Assembly (NCBI GenBank): GCA_001557505.1
Contig: LSAX01000003.1
Coordinates: 3,348,001 to 3,412,000 of the forward strand
Direction of reading: 5' to 3'
DNA from: Reticulascus tulasneorum
Lineage: Eukaryota; Ascomycota; Sordariomycetes; Glomerellales; Reticulascaceae
Length of the DNA stretch: 64,000 bases
Of the stretch, positions 44,115-57,127 are shown piece after piece; the first letter of the stretch is position 1; each line of letters begins with the position of its first letter. The notes beneath the pieces are model-generated. The model did no database searches and was not told where the DNA came from. It saw only the letters and a program-made list of their open reading frames with translations. Position numbers and translations under genes: made by a program.

Positions 44115-47100
44115 TCATACAGCTGCAACTCTCCCTTGCAGGCCCTCCCACTCGCGCGACCCAACAATCTGTACATCGCGCCCGCTCCCAGCCATCAGCT
44201 TGCCGTCGGCCCCGGGGAGTCTAATCTGCAGTCTGGCCGCCATGGGCCGCATTGCCGTCTTCTTGCTGCTATCGGCGCCGTGCCTGCCCAGTATCGCCTC
44301 CGACTTCTTAAGCACCGACTCCTGCCAGCCCTTCCATGCCGCGTAGTCCTCCATCTGCTTGGCCGCGTGGTATTGCGGCGTGCTCTTTGCGGGCTTCCAG
44401 GTGAGCTTGTCCTGCGGCAGGGATGCCAAATCGTAGACCTTCGCGGACGTGGCGAATTTGACCAGCTCGTTGAGGACGTCTTTGCCCTCGGCGACGACGA
44501 GTGCTCGTCGCTGTTCGACGACCGACGCCGGCTTCTTCAGAGGCTCGGCGAGCCAGTCGTAGTTGTGTTGCTCCGTCAGCCTGGCGCGTCTGTTATCCTC
44601 GCGCAGGTATCGCACGGCGGCCTGAAGGCTGGCAATATCGGTCTTCAGAGCCTCCATCTCCCGCGCGGTAGCCACGGCGCGCTCCTGGCCAGCCTTGGCA
44701 CCAGCAGCGCCCGCCCCGTCCACAAAGGCCCTGCTGTCTCCGGCGATCTTCTTCCACTTGTCACGGTCGGACTCCAGGTTCTTGAGCTCGCGATCCTGCT
44801 TCTCGATGTCGTCCTTCAGGCTGGCTGCTTGCTGCTTGGCACTCTCGATTTGAGCTTCCAGATCCGTAATCTGGGACGCCTTGGAATTGGCATCGCGCAT
44901 TCTCGACTCCAGCGTCTCGATCTTGAGATGGGCCGTGCTGAGATTCTCGTCGCGCTGTGCGATGGCGCGGCGGGCTTCGTTGTGCTCCTCCTTAAGGCGG
45001 CGGAGGTCCTCCTCTGCATCGATGGGGATCGTCTTGAGGGCCTTGAGCTCCTGGGCGCGAAGACGCCATGGGTTCGGGTTCATGTCGAACTCCTGGGTTT
45101 GCGTGAGGTCCGAGCTCAGTGCAGCCAAGTCCGATATTTGGCTGGTGACGACGCGAAGCTTGGATAGATATGTAGAGAACAAGTCGGACTCGCTGGACGA
45201 GCTGACAATGAAGGCGGTCTTCTGTATGGTGTTTTGGATCTCAATGTATGTGTACGGCTCCGTTCGCCCTTCTTCGTGCAGCAAGAGATGCAAATCCAGA
45301 CCAATCTGGCGAGACAACCCGGTAAGCTCCTGGGTCGCAATCTCACATTGCTCGAATGCATCCATGGTATCCTGCGGGAGGGACAGGGATCTGATCTTGA
45401 GATCTTCCAAGGCCCGCACCGCCTTACCAGCAATGACCTTGGTGCTTCTGGTCTGGCTGATCACGAGATCCGACTTCTTGTTGAAGTACTGTGCGAGTTC
45501 GTCATCTTCGCTATTAGCAGGTACGACTCGCTGGACCATTCCCCTCATCGTCGCAAATATGACAGCAGCCGACTCCAGATGGCTCTGCATGACGAGCGCC
45601 CGCATGTGGACGTCGTCCGCAAAGCTCTGCAGGTCATCCGCAATATGGACTTCGCCAAGGTGCGACATGAGTGCGATCGTTCGCTGCAGCTCGCTGGCAC
45701 ACTTCTGTTCCTTGAGCTCGTCACGTCTCAAGCCATCTATCCAGGCATTCAACGCTCTCTCGACAGGCTCCAGCTCGAACAAAGCGCCCTGGTACTTTGA
45801 GAACTGCTCGATCGAGCAATGGCTAATGGCATTGATAAAACGGTCGCACATGGCAGCCACCCAAGTGAGCTTGTCGATGGCATCGCAGCCAGCAAAGATG
45901 TCATCTTCATGGCCAGGGTGGGCTTGTCCAGAGGCACGCTCCTTGATGAACCCTTGAAGAAGATTGGCCTTGAAGGCAATTCTTCTAAACCTCAAGAGCG
46001 CTAGGACCGAGTCCTGGTCATCCTTGTACGACTCGGGAAGGAACAGCTTCACGATCTCCAGATGTTGCTCAGCTTCCTGTGCCTCCAGACGGCGAAGCTC
46101 CAAGTCAATGGTCTTGACTTGCGCCTTGGCAGCGGATATCTGGAGTTTCATGTTCAAGTCCATCATGGCACGCGACCGGCTGCTGAGCTGTTCTGACTCG
46201 GTCTCCGTAACAGCATGGGAGGCGCGCATATCCTCCAGGTCGCCTTGTAAGCTAGTGACGAGCTCCCGGAATCTGGACAAGGTGTATTCCATGTCTTCGA
46301 GTGCCTCGTCTTGCTGTGCGGCCCTTCGAGCTTGCTCTGCAATGACGCTGTCCTTGAAATCGAGGTCTTCTTGCATCTCCTTCTCGTTCTGAACATGGTT
46401 TATCTCGAGTTCGTCGTTGATCTCCTTTAGATTTTCAAGGTCCTCAATGACGGCCCGCAGTTCTTCGATCTGCTCGGACATGCTCATGTTTCGTTCAGTG
46501 AGGTCCTCGATCATGTCTTCGGCACCCAATGCGTTATCGAGCTGCTGTCGGAGATCCTCCACGGCCGCTTCGGATTGCAACAGTTTGTCTTTTGATACAT
46601 CGAACTTTTCCTTGACGGCGCCAAATTCCTGCAAGTCCTCTTCCAACACCTTGATCTGGGCTTTTAGTTCTTCTTCTTGCTGCTGCGTCAAGTCACGCAG
46701 TCTCAACAACGCTTCTCGCAACCTTTCATTATTTCTCTCCATTTGCAGCCATCCTGTGCTCGCTCTCTCTTCCTGACTCATACCGTTACTGAATTCCGAG
46801 TTCTCCTCCCGGAGAATCTCGACTTCAAGCTCAAGCTCCTCGGATTTCTGCTTCAGGGCCTCGAGTTCGACCTTTAAAACTTCTGCCGTCTCCTCGGCCA
46901 TCTCCCGATCAAGAGTAGCAATCTCCATTGCCGTCTCGTACTCGGCTTGAATGGATTCCACCGACTCGAATTTGGCTTCGGCCTCTTTCAGCTGCTTTCG
47001 TAGCTCGTTGTTCTCGGACTGTTGTGGTTGATACTTGGTTTGCAATTTCTGTATGATGGTTTCGAATTTGTCACGCTCTCCTTGAACCTTGTCCAGCTGC

Positions 47101-48185
47101 TTGAGCTTTTCCCGGTCCTCCATCCTCTTGCGTTCCATCACTCGTAGTTTGGCTTTCAGATCTTCGATCTCCTTACTCGCAGCGGCATTAGCAGCTGGCC
47201 GGCCAGATGGAACAGGCGTTGCCTTCTTGGTTGCCGAAGCCGACGGTGTAGAGCCCGTCGTAAGCTTCTCGAGAGCATTTGTTCTTGCTTGAACTGGGCT
47301 GCCGGGCGATGGTGACAGAGCCTCCCCATTCGCCTTAGAAGGGGAGCTCATCCCCACATCCTCCCCGCTATCAGCCGAACCATTTTCCTTCCCGGTCTGG
47401 GAATCTGCCGACGGTCGTCGAATTACGTCGGTACGAGAAACATTCCTCCCTGCTGCCAGTGATAGTCGACCGCTCAAGGTCCTTGCTGGTGCTCCCGTCG
47501 TGCGTCCTGTTGCCGAAGATGTTGATGGCTGCCGGGTTACTTTGGCAGCAGGTATCGGAGGTGGGCCCATTGAGCTACGAGTACCGCCTATGGATCCTCG
47601 AGTCTTGGTGCCGACAGCGGACACTCGTGTATTTGAGGGGGTGCCGGTACGTGATGGTACGGTGCTTGACGAAGCTGAGCCAAGCTGCTTCGTCGGAGAT
47701 TTCGTGGGAGACTGCACCAACGTCATTAGATATGGGAATGTTTGCTTAGAACGCTCCAAGGCTGGATTGCTTACCCTCGCTATGCTACTTGGCCGGGATG
47801 TCCTTGGGGCAGGGGTTGGACTTGGGGCGTTCAAGCTCATCCGTTTGCTGAGGCCAGTATCTCCTGCAGTTGATGCCCGACCACTGCCCGGGTTAAACAA
47901 GCTGCTGGGTCTACTGGATTTCCGTACAGCGGCCGTCGCCTTCGGTAGAGGAGGAGCTTCTTGACCGATGACGGTCAACACCGCCGGTCTGAGGAACATG
48001 CCATGGCCCATAGCACAATCGAAGTATCTCTCGCCTTGAACAGCGCCGTCGTTCTTCCCGGTACCGTCTTCCAGTTCGACGCCGACCCAGTCCCCCCCTG
48101 CGAAGTGCGTGGCGCCAACAAACCGCACGACGCCATTCCGACCGTCGCTCAGCTGGACTATTTGCCCAGCTGCAAGTTCCGACAT
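44115..48185 (-). CDS. ro-3: Dynactin large subunit p150Glued
   Basis: A single frame of 1356 residues starts at ATG 48185. The N-terminal CAP-Gly domain (about 7-68) has the GKNDG signature that binds the EEY/F tails of tubulin and EB1. A Ser/Pro/Thr/Arg-rich basic region (about 80-320) follows, as in animal p150Glued. Two long coiled coils (about 330-660 and 1030-1200) flank the conserved dynactin globular part, which contains LPESYKDDQDSVLALLRFRRIAFKANLL. The protein links dynein to cargo and microtubules; in Neurospora the gene is ropy-3, needed for nuclear distribution and hyphal growth. Length is close to the Neurospora protein (about 1300). No intron is needed. Long antisense frames of up to 365 codons lie opposite and are shadows. 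Confidence 0.95.
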   Translation of the reverse strand: MSELAAGQIVQLSDGRNGVVRFVGATHFAGGDWVGVELEDGTGKNDGAVQGERYFDCAMGHGMFLRPAVLTVIGQEAPPLPKATAAVRKSSRPSSLFNPGSGRASTAGDTGLSKRMSLNAPSPTPAPRTSRPSSIARVSNPALERSKQTFPYLMTLVQSPTKSPTKQLGSASSSTVPSRTGTPSNTRVSAVGTKTRGSIGGTRSSMGPPPIPAAKVTRQPSTSSATGRTTGAPARTLSGRLSLAAGRNVSRTDVIRRPSADSQTGKENGSADSGEDVGMSSPSKANGEALSPSPGSPVQARTNALEKLTTGSTPSASATKKATPVPSGRPAANAAASKEIEDLKAKLRVMERKRMEDREKLKQLDKVQGERDKFETIIQKLQTKYQPQQSENNELRKQLKEAEAKFESVESIQAEYETAMEIATLDREMAEETAEVLKVELEALKQKSEELELEVEILREENSEFSNGMSQEERASTGWLQMERNNERLREALLRLRDLTQQQEEELKAQIKVLEEDLQEFGAVKEKFDVSKDKLLQSEAAVEDLRQQLDNALGAEDMIEDLTERNMSMSEQIEELRAVIEDLENLKEINDELEINHVQNEKEMQEDLDFKDSVIAEQARRAAQQDEALEDMEYTLSRFRELVTSLQGDLEDMRASHAVTETESEQLSSRSRAMMDLNMKLQISAAKAQVKTIDLELRRLEAQEAEQHLEIVKLFLPESYKDDQDSVLALLRFRRIAFKANLLQGFIKERASGQAHPGHEDDIFAGCDAIDKLTWVAAMCDRFINAISHCSIEQFSKYQGALFELEPVERALNAWIDGLRRDELKEQKCASELQRTIALMSHLGEVHIADDLQSFADDVHMRALVMQSHLESAAVIFATMRGMVQRVVPANSEDDELAQYFNKKSDLVISQTRSTKVIAGKAVRALEDLKIRSLSLPQDTMDAFEQCEIATQELTGLSRQIGLDLHLLLHEEGRTEPYTYIEIQNTIQKTAFIVSSSSESDLFSTYLSKLRVVTSQISDLAALSSDLTQTQEFDMNPNPWRLRAQELKALKTIPIDAEEDLRRLKEEHNEARRAIAQRDENLSTAHLKIETLESRMRDANSKASQITDLEAQIESAKQQAASLKDDIEKQDRELKNLESDRDKWKKIAGDSRAFVDGAGAAGAKAGQERAVATAREMEALKTDIASLQAAVRYLREDNRRARLTEQHNYDWLAEPLKKPASVVEQRRALVVAEGKDVLNELVKFATSAKVYDLASLPQDKLTWKPAKSTPQYHAAKQMEDYAAWKGWQESVLKKSEAILGRHGADSSKKTAMRPMAARLQIRLPGADGKLMAGSGRDVQIVGSREWEGLQGRVAAV

Positions 48186-48727
48186 TTTGGGGGCTTCACG
48201 TCATGGTAATCATATTAATAAATTTTTGTCGTCGACTTTGCGGGTTCAGCGACCGTTTGAGAGCTCCTCCTTAACTATTTTGGGGGAGAAACGCGCTTCG
48301 GATAAACGCGATGGAACTTGGGGAGCTCAAAACAGGGGTTTGATGTCAGCGGGTTGCTGGTGCCTTATTGACAAGGCATCCCTGGTTTTGGGTCTGGTTC
48401 GGTCTCGCACTGACATCAGCCACTGTGAACCCCTTCCCCTTGCATGGAGAACACCGTGTGAGTGTTTACTCCGTCCGAATTAATACAATTCGTAAGAAAC
48501 AGTCTTCAATCAATGTCTCACTCCGAGAAACACTGTAAAAGCAAATTGTCATGGCATTCGTCACATTCACAGATCTACTCAAAAACTACATTACCAGGTA
48601 TGTATGCAAACACCAACTTGCTGAGGGCATACAGACACCTTCAACGTGCTGTCTGTTTCCCCCCAAAAACAGTAAGAGATATTAGTAAATACTCGCTCGC
48701 TCGCTTGCTCCCTCTTCCCAGCTTCCA
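48186..48727. other. Intergenic region upstream of the p150Glued gene
   Basis: 542 bp between two minus-strand genes, serving as promoter for ro-3 and 3' flank of the HMG gene. Nothing else seen. Confidence 0.5.
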
Positions 48728-50975
48728 TCAATCACGGGCAAACCCTTCTCTGAAGCTTCCCCCACGGATCCATTCAATCACCTCAAAGCTGATCCGTCGC
48801 TCCGTCTTCTCGTCCAGCGTCTTTCCGTGCGCAATTCGCACCACCATGACATATGGGCTCCAAAACTCCACCCCGCCGACCTTGTTAACTTCGTCTTGGG
48901 TGCAGGCCTTCACGTAGATCAGCAGATCGGAGCCGACAATGCCGCGCCAAAGAGTTGCTGTCCAGTGCCAGTGATCGACTGGCGCGTAGTGGTCTGCAAT
49001 CGGAATGGTGCAGGCATACTTGTCCGCAATGGTCAGGCTAAAGCCTCCAGGCAAGATAGCCACAGGTATTTTTGATAGAGAAGCAGATCCGGCTCGCGAA
49101 GGCACAATATCTCCTTCTGAGGCTCGTCTGCTGCTGGACGGGGTGCTATCCCTCCCCTGGCCAGGACGGGTGGTTATGTGTCGGACTATCTGGCGAGATT
49201 TCTCATGCCATTTCATCATGGTTTGCATGTATTTCCCAAACATTTCGGTGCTTTGAAGTCCCGCGTGGCTGCTCTTTCTGCTACTAGAGGCGGAGCTGGA
49301 ATCGTTCATTTTCGCATCTTCCTCTGCCGGGATTGGAGTGGACGGGGTATCGCTCCACGTCTTCAAGTCGATCTCCCCTGAACCAAGCAAGGCTCTCTGA
49401 ACCGCGACGCCAACTTGTTCCAACAATCTCGCATCGGGCCCTTCGATTGCAATGACAGCACCCCGCGTCTCGATATCAGGACTGCCAGGCCCGGGCGGAG
49501 CCAGTGGGGGACTGATGGTGCCCAGCACTTCCAGCTTAGTGAGAAGGGGGATCGTCATCACCATGGCTTCGACGCTCTGGGCGTGATTGTCACGGGGATT
49601 CGATATCCCCAATCCAGTGATGGGATGAGCACTTGGTCGATCATTCGAGTCGGGGTCTCTCGACGAGGCTGGTGGTATTTGTGTTTGCAGCGGTGGCAGA
49701 CGGAGGCTCTCATCAAAAGGATTTCCTCTGTGGGGGCCGGCGTAAGATGCAAGATGCTGGCGAGGCGGTGGGGGTGGCGCCATAGGACCGCTGTTCGATC
49801 TTGTGATCAACAATGGCCCAGGCAGGCGACCAGCTCCATATCCTTGTCCCGGGCCAGGTCCTGGTCCCAATCCAGAAGGCCCACTAGCCGAAGTTTGTCT
49901 GGTCTGTCTGGCAGGCTGATGGGGATATGGGCCAGGTGATGGTACGACCTGATATTGTCCTGGAACGTTATAGCGTCGCCGCTTATTGTCAGACGGTGGC
50001 GATATTGGCTCGTAATATTCATCGATATCTCGAAGGTTGCCGTGTTGATATGGAACGGGCTGTTTGCCTGCGGCACCAGGGCCAGGATTTCGAGCAGGAT
50101 CGGCTTCGAACACACGCCCATCTCGTGTAATGTACGTCGGCATACTTACCTTGGCCGCTGTTGGCGTTACAAATGGTGTTGAAGGAGTTCGGGGTGTTGC
50201 AATGAAGCGGCCACCACACTTCGAGCAACGGCCAGGGTCTTCGCCCGATGCTGAACCAGGTCGGCTTCCCGGTCTAGCACCGCGTCGAGGCTGGTATCGG
50301 TAATTCGGGAACTGCCGTTGATGGCGAATCTTTTCCTCCTCTGCGAGCTTCTTCCAGCCTTCCTTAACTTCGTCGGCCTGTTCTCGCCACTGTTCCCCGA
50401 TGATTTTGGAAATCTCTGGATTGGCAAGGCCAGGATGCTGAGCAACTACCTGAGCTTGGTGATGTTGTCGGTAGAGAATGAAAGCTTTTAAAAGAGAAGA
50501 GCGGTCAGCCACTGACTGCTTACGCTTGTCTGTCTTTTGCCTTTGAGTCTCCTGGAACAAAGACTCCGCAACTCCACGTCGAGCCTTTTCGTCTCGAGAG
50601 CAGCAGGAGGAAGACAGGAAGTAAGGTCCAGAAAAGGAGGAGTCACTCACCGTTGCGTGGCCTAGGAACCTTCGGTGCTGGCGTACAGAGGCATATAAAG
50701 TCCCTCAGAGTGTCGTTGGTTAGTCTTCCCACGGTCGGCGTCTCTAGGCTGAGCTCTTCCAGTCTTGGATTATTTGCTTCCTCAGTGTTGATGGATGCGG
50801 CACGCTTCCTACTCGATCGACTGCAAGCCGAGCCCACAGAGCCAGCAGAGCCTGGAGCCTCGTTGTCTGTTGCGGTTCCCTGGCTGTTCTTCTGGTCCAT
50901 GACAGAGCGGGAAGACGTTCCCCCTGAGGAAGAAGTAGAACGTCGGTGAAGCAGAGGAGGAACGACATCTGTCAT
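48728..50975 (-). CDS. MAT-type HMG-box transcription factor
   Basis: Exons 50975-50651 and 50484-48728 encode 693 residues. The 166-bp intron (GTGAGT, CTGAC branch, AAAAG) falls at phase 1 inside the HMG box, between RPRN and AFILYRQ. The box (about 102-172) reads PRPRNAFILYRQHHQ...PEISKIIGEQWR...YRYQPRR, which is the MATA/Ste11 subclass of sequence-specific HMG proteins. A Cys pair (CSKCGGRFIATPRTPSTPF) follows about 20 residues later. The middle is Pro/Gly/Arg-rich and disordered. The last 170 residues (from about 520) look folded. Relatives of this layout in Sordariomycetes include regulators of sexual development such as Neurospora FMF-1 and Podospora HMG5, but orthology cannot be settled without comparison. 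A GTAAGT at 50149 inside the frame has no in-phase acceptor and is read through. Confidence 0.85.
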
Positions 50976-51942
50976 TTTGGGAAGAGGCGCAAACGGAGGA
51001 GTGGCACCGGTTGCTTGGACATTGGACTTACACCATAGCGTAAGTAGAGTAGGAAGGGGGGGCCGTGGATGTGTTGTATAGGATAAGCCAGAAAGAAAGG
51101 CGATGAGCGAGTGGAGAGGGCGAGATATCGGACAGAAAAGATGGACAGCACGCTTCTTGCGGGATTGTCTCTTTGTGGCGTCAATTCCCCATTCACTGAT
51201 AAAATGAACAATGATCGTACCAGCTCAATGACCTTATGCTGAAAACTGACGGTTGCCCATTATGAAGCGAAGGTGAGGGGGGACAGCCAGCACCAAAGTA
51301 TGGTTGTGGTGGAGAGGCGAGCCTTTACATGTCTCGGGAATGTACTGGATGCCGCCGTCTGTTGCAGATGATCAAGGCGGCTTCCCTTTGTCCAGCGTTT
51401 GCCTGGCACTTCCGTTCGCATAGGCTCTTCACACAAATGACAAGTAGGGTTCCCCCCCTCTCAGGCTACAGTGAAGCTCAAAAACTTTCTTTTTTCTCTT
51501 TACCGGCTCTATCTTTCTCGTCGCGCTCCTCCCCAGCCCAGTCTCTTCATCAAAGGAGGGACACAATGCCAGAGGAGGAATGTACTCCCGCTTGGAATGC
51601 TCATAGAGCTGGAAACAAAGACAATGTCAGCCGAAATTGGCCTAGCCGCCCTTCACCCGATTCTTACTTTCTTCCATTGTCGCCGCGTTGGCATCTTATT
51701 CTGGGGGCGAAGGTTTCGTTGCCGAATGCTGTTGGGGTTGCAATGTCTTTGACATCGAGGGTGGCATCGCAAATAACCAACGAGGGTTCCGATTAATCAA
51801 CACAAAAGACACTGGCTCCCCTCCCGCCCTGTTTTCCTTGGCCGGTTTAATCCCCATCAGAATTTATGACTCCTTAGTACCTGTACATTAGAATTGTGAC
51901 AAGTCTTTTCTCGCCGTCTATAGGGTCCGTGAACTCGACCTA
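50976..51942. other. Promoter region of the HMG gene
   Basis: 967 bp between the HMG start (-) and the rvb1 3' end (-). A 155-codon frame on the plus strand (51329-51796) has no recognisable family and is not called. Confidence 0.5.
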
Positions 51943-53492
<1,550 letters not shown>

Positions 53493-54668
53493 TTTGATGG
53501 TATTATTTGGTCGATAGGCGCCGATCAGTGATGGAGGGTTGACGTTATTGTTAGGGGAAGGGTATTATCTCATCGTTTTTTTGTCGCAAATCGTAGGTAT
53601 GAAGAATTGTCAGGAAGGGTCGAAGCTCTAAAATCTTTTGGGAGGACGCGGTTCATCCCTGCAAACTGCTTTGGGATCCTAAAAAGCCCCACACGTGACT
53701 TGGCGATGGCTTCGTGTTGGACCCTGTAAAATCCGGAAAGGCCAAAATTGCCACTGATGAGACGCGACAAATTTAAACATGCATGTGTTTTCGGGTCTAA
53801 TGGTGCCGGTCAGTCTTATCAAAGTTATGGTATCGTCAAGATTCTCCTTCTTGCCGTGCAAGCTCTATATCCGTGCATGTTTGTCATCGATACTGCCTTG
53901 AAGTCATGATCCTCGTCCTCGTCGTCCTTCTCCACAGATCGATTGAGTCACTATGCTCTGTTATTTCAGTTTGACTGTGAAGACTCTATTCATCTAGCAT
54001 AAAATACTTATGCCGTTGTATTTCTACTGATTGGCTGGCATGCATGTCTTCAATAATATTGGATGTGTGTAATCAAGCAGAGCGACAGACTATGCCATGC
54101 ATAGGCTACTTCAAAGTAAAATGGCATAGCATATGCTTCCTTCTGCTCAATATGTTTCCAGTCTCCCCGCTCGGCCTTCTTCGAGATGTCATCTGGCCTT
54201 CCTACTAATCCCGAGAAAGCTTAACAGCCCGAAGCAAGATCCAAAATTGAAGCTTCAATGGTAGTCCTCAGTTGTTGGAGTTCGAGCTCAACCATCGTTA
54301 TGTAACGACTCTGAAGTGACCATAAATTCTGAATAGAGGTTAACTCTTGCGGTATTCTCGGATCACCATGCTGTTTGAAAATGTAGATCCACCTTGTTTT
54401 CTGATCTCGGTACCATAGGAAGCATACCGAGAATAGTTACCAGTGACTTATCACCTATCCGCACATTGGGGGGCTGTTCGCAGTTTCATAAACACTGTTG
54501 TGGGGATTTGGCAATGATAATTAACCAGCATAGCATTCATCGTCCGGGTAGTCCAACGTATATCTTACATCGATACCCTCCCAGACTCCAAGTGTCCCAC
54601 AAGGCGCCACATGTGCCTACAGATCTGATTACCGGTCGCGGTTCCAAGATTCTGCCATTCTAAGTATA
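53493..54668. other. Intergenic region upstream of rvb1
   Basis: 1.18 kb, relatively A+T-rich, between two minus-strand genes: rvb1 promoter and 3' flank of the transporter gene. The small open frames here do not resemble a family. Confidence 0.5.
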
Positions 54669-56105
54669 TCATCTATGCGGAACTCGTTCGAGCTCAATAT
54701 CATCGTCCCGACCATCGTCCATATGCAACAGCATAGGCACAGCTTCAGTGTCACGGACATTGGCAACCTCGACGTCGGCATTCTCCCGCCTGGTGTTAGC
54801 AGGTTTCTTCGTTAAGACAGCCCATAATGCGCTGCCTATGATCAAACCACATCCAGCGAGACTCATCCAACCCATAATGTTTCCGAATATCCAGCGGTCA
54901 AACCCCGCTGCAAAGAGCATGTGTGTGTAGACCATTGCATTCGCCCTGTTGGACCTGTCCCCTCCTAGTCCGGCAGTCATCATGAATTGCATGATGAACC
55001 CGAAAACCCCTAGCAGTAACAACATGAACCACTGTCTTAATGAGCCTGGAAGAGCAAAGTGCAAGGCAGGCTGTCCAATATTTAAGGCCGGGCCAGCCGT
55101 AAGAACAACGACACAGACAATGGTGCTCCATGTGGCGAAGTAGTTGACAGATATCAAGGGGTGGGCGCGTTTGCCAATCCATCGGATGGTCGTAAACGCA
55201 CCAGCCGCGCCAAGCACTCCCACAAGACCAGCACCAATAGCGATAAGTCGTTCAGGGCTAGTGGCCTCATGGTCAAGGCCTGGACGGGTCGATGTTCCAT
55301 TGCTGGCGACCTCCGGTGACGGAGCTGTAGTCGACGATGAAGTCGAGAACAGTGATGCCGGGTGGGCAATGAGGACTACTCCCAGAAGTGCGACAACAGA
55401 AGCTATTTGTTCGATGCGTGTGAATGGCTCGTGCAGCAACACATGACAGACGTATCCCGCAACAGTGGGAGCAAGAAATGTGATGACTGTAGCTTCAGCT
55501 AGTGGGAGGTACAGCATGGAATACCACATCCCGGATATGCCAAAGAACCCGGTCAACCCTCTGGCGACAAGAATCCACCTGACCTCTCTTGGACCCAAGG
55601 GGAACTCTGGTATCCTCCTCCAGTACATGTATATGCAGCACCCAACCATCGTCAGACTTTGCCGAGCAAAGAGGACCTGAAACGGGTGCATGCCCTCGCC
55701 TTCAAGCTCAAGAAGCCGAGCTGTCAAGTTCATCAGCGCACCAAACAACTGGGACAGGGCCACAAGTAGAACACTGCGGTTGCGCTCTAAAAAAGACGAG
55801 ATTGATCTTTTTATCCGTGATTTCTGCGTCGTCGGCAGGGAAGTCGACGGATAGATCTCTCCTGGCAGTGGTGAGAGTCTGCCATTTCGCAATGGACTTA
55901 CGGAATACCGCCGGAGATCGTCTGGGTCTAAATGTCCTGAGTGTTCCTTTCCCAGCTCTTGCGACCAAGATAGCTTGCTATCGGTAGACAGGCGAACATT
56001 AAGTAGGCCTGCCGTAGCATCGTCGTCTTCTTCTATCACGAACCTCGTTTTGGCAGAAGGAGTTTGGGGGATAGACATGTGATGGTCAGACTGGTTTGTA
56101 GACAT
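54669..56105 (-). CDS. EamA/DMT-superfamily membrane transporter
   Basis: A single exon of 478 residues from ATG 56105. The frame is open further upstream but only from a TTG, and a second ATG lies 10 codons in. A hydrophilic N-terminus of about 110 residues precedes roughly ten hydrophobic segments arranged as two EamA repeats. The first runs from LLVALSQLFGALMNLTARLL to GVVLIAHPASLF. A polar Ser/Thr/Pro loop (about 260-300) follows. The second repeat runs from LIAIGAGLVGVLGAAGAF to IIGSALWAVL. The GLTGFFGISGMWYSMLYLPLAEATVITFLAPT block is typical of fungal DUF6/EamA proteins related to SLC35-type carriers. The tail is charged and acidic. Substrate and membrane are unknown. Confidence 0.9.
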   Translation of the reverse strand: MSTNQSDHHMSIPQTPSAKTRFVIEEDDDATAGLLNVRLSTDSKLSWSQELGKEHSGHLDPDDLRRYSVSPLRNGRLSPLPGEIYPSTSLPTTQKSRIKRSISSFLERNRSVLLVALSQLFGALMNLTARLLELEGEGMHPFQVLFARQSLTMVGCCIYMYWRRIPEFPLGPREVRWILVARGLTGFFGISGMWYSMLYLPLAEATVITFLAPTVAGYVCHVLLHEPFTRIEQIASVVALLGVVLIAHPASLFSTSSSTTAPSPEVASNGTSTRPGLDHEATSPERLIAIGAGLVGVLGAAGAFTTIRWIGKRAHPLISVNYFATWSTIVCVVVLTAGPALNIGQPALHFALPGSLRQWFMLLLLGVFGFIMQFMMTAGLGGDRSNRANAMVYTHMLFAAGFDRWIFGNIMGWMSLAGCGLIIGSALWAVLTKKPANTRRENADVEVANVRDTEAVPMLLHMDDGRDDDIELERVPHR

Positions 56106-57127
56106 GACGATGCCGAAGAACCATGTCAGGCTGCAATATTCGTTCAACTTCTGGGAAAAGACACCTAAAAGTAGTCGGTACAGGCTATGAGATGAAGCTG
56201 ATCTAACTCCAGAGGAAGTGACTGATAACCAAGTGTCTCTACTCTATAGACAGTTACGATCTTATTCGAAGAACAAGAAGGTAAGAAGCGGGGTTCAGAA
56301 TTGTCACCCCAGGTTCGTGGAAAGGAACGAAGCCCCAACATCGCTCCATCTTTCACCGGCGTGGGTTGGTGGTGGGGAGGCTGGAATTGTCAGCCAGTTC
56401 CGCACAGAAGCGCAGGCAAATAGTGGAGAGAAACCCGCATAGCACACTGCTGGAAGGGGTTTACATGACGAATTGCAGAGCAGCGATGGCGAATTGCAAA
56501 GCGGCGATGCCCTTAGAGGCTGGAGATAGCGCCCCCCGGTGATGCGGCTGCATGGCTAGTTATCCCCGATATCGCTCCAAGATTCTGAGTATGGAAGGTG
56601 ATCCACCCCCCGCGAACAAGGCAGTGGGACAAACATCCGCACTATTCCCAGACGGAAGCCGTGACAACCCACCTTCTCCCCCGATGCTTCGGTTATCGGG
56701 ATCCGAATGCATGCAGACGGGCGGGATGAACGACGGGAATCGGCGTGGCTGTCTGGGCGGGGTCTTTGATTGAAAATAGTAGAGTAGATGAGTGGATGAG
56801 TACCAAATCAATGCCACAGATTGTGGCTACTTGACCAGGCAATTTTAGGTTGTGTGATCATATCTGCTCAGGGAACTCGTGCTTGAGAATGGAAGAAACC
56901 CGAGTTGAGCATCTATATTGTACGGAGCCGATGGACATTAGCACAGAGCAAACCGCAGTAGGTCATCCGTTCGGGAAATAGAAATATCATGTCGCGATTG
57001 CGATGACCGCCGAGTGGCCATACCTCTAGTCATTAAGTGCGGCAAACCCCAAACGCCAACGCTATGCATTCCGAAAATATTGAGAAATCCTTGATGAAAA
57101 CCACGAAAGAACACGCCTGCCAGCGCC
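56106..57127. other. Promoter region of the EamA gene
   Basis: About 1 kb between the transporter start (-) and the TAF13 3' end (-). No gene supported. GCGATGGCGAATTGCAAA/GCGGCGATG near 56483-56510 forms a small imperfect repeat. Confidence 0.5.

Noticed and set aside
44070..45957. 365- and 358-codon plus-strand frames opposite the p150Glued gene
   Set aside because: They lie antisense to conserved coiled-coil coding sequence and encode Leu/Ser-rich shadows typical of complementary frames.
50149..50150. GTAAGT donor-like site inside the HMG gene's second exon
   Set aside because: No in-phase acceptor with a branch point follows, while the frame stays open, so it was read as coding.
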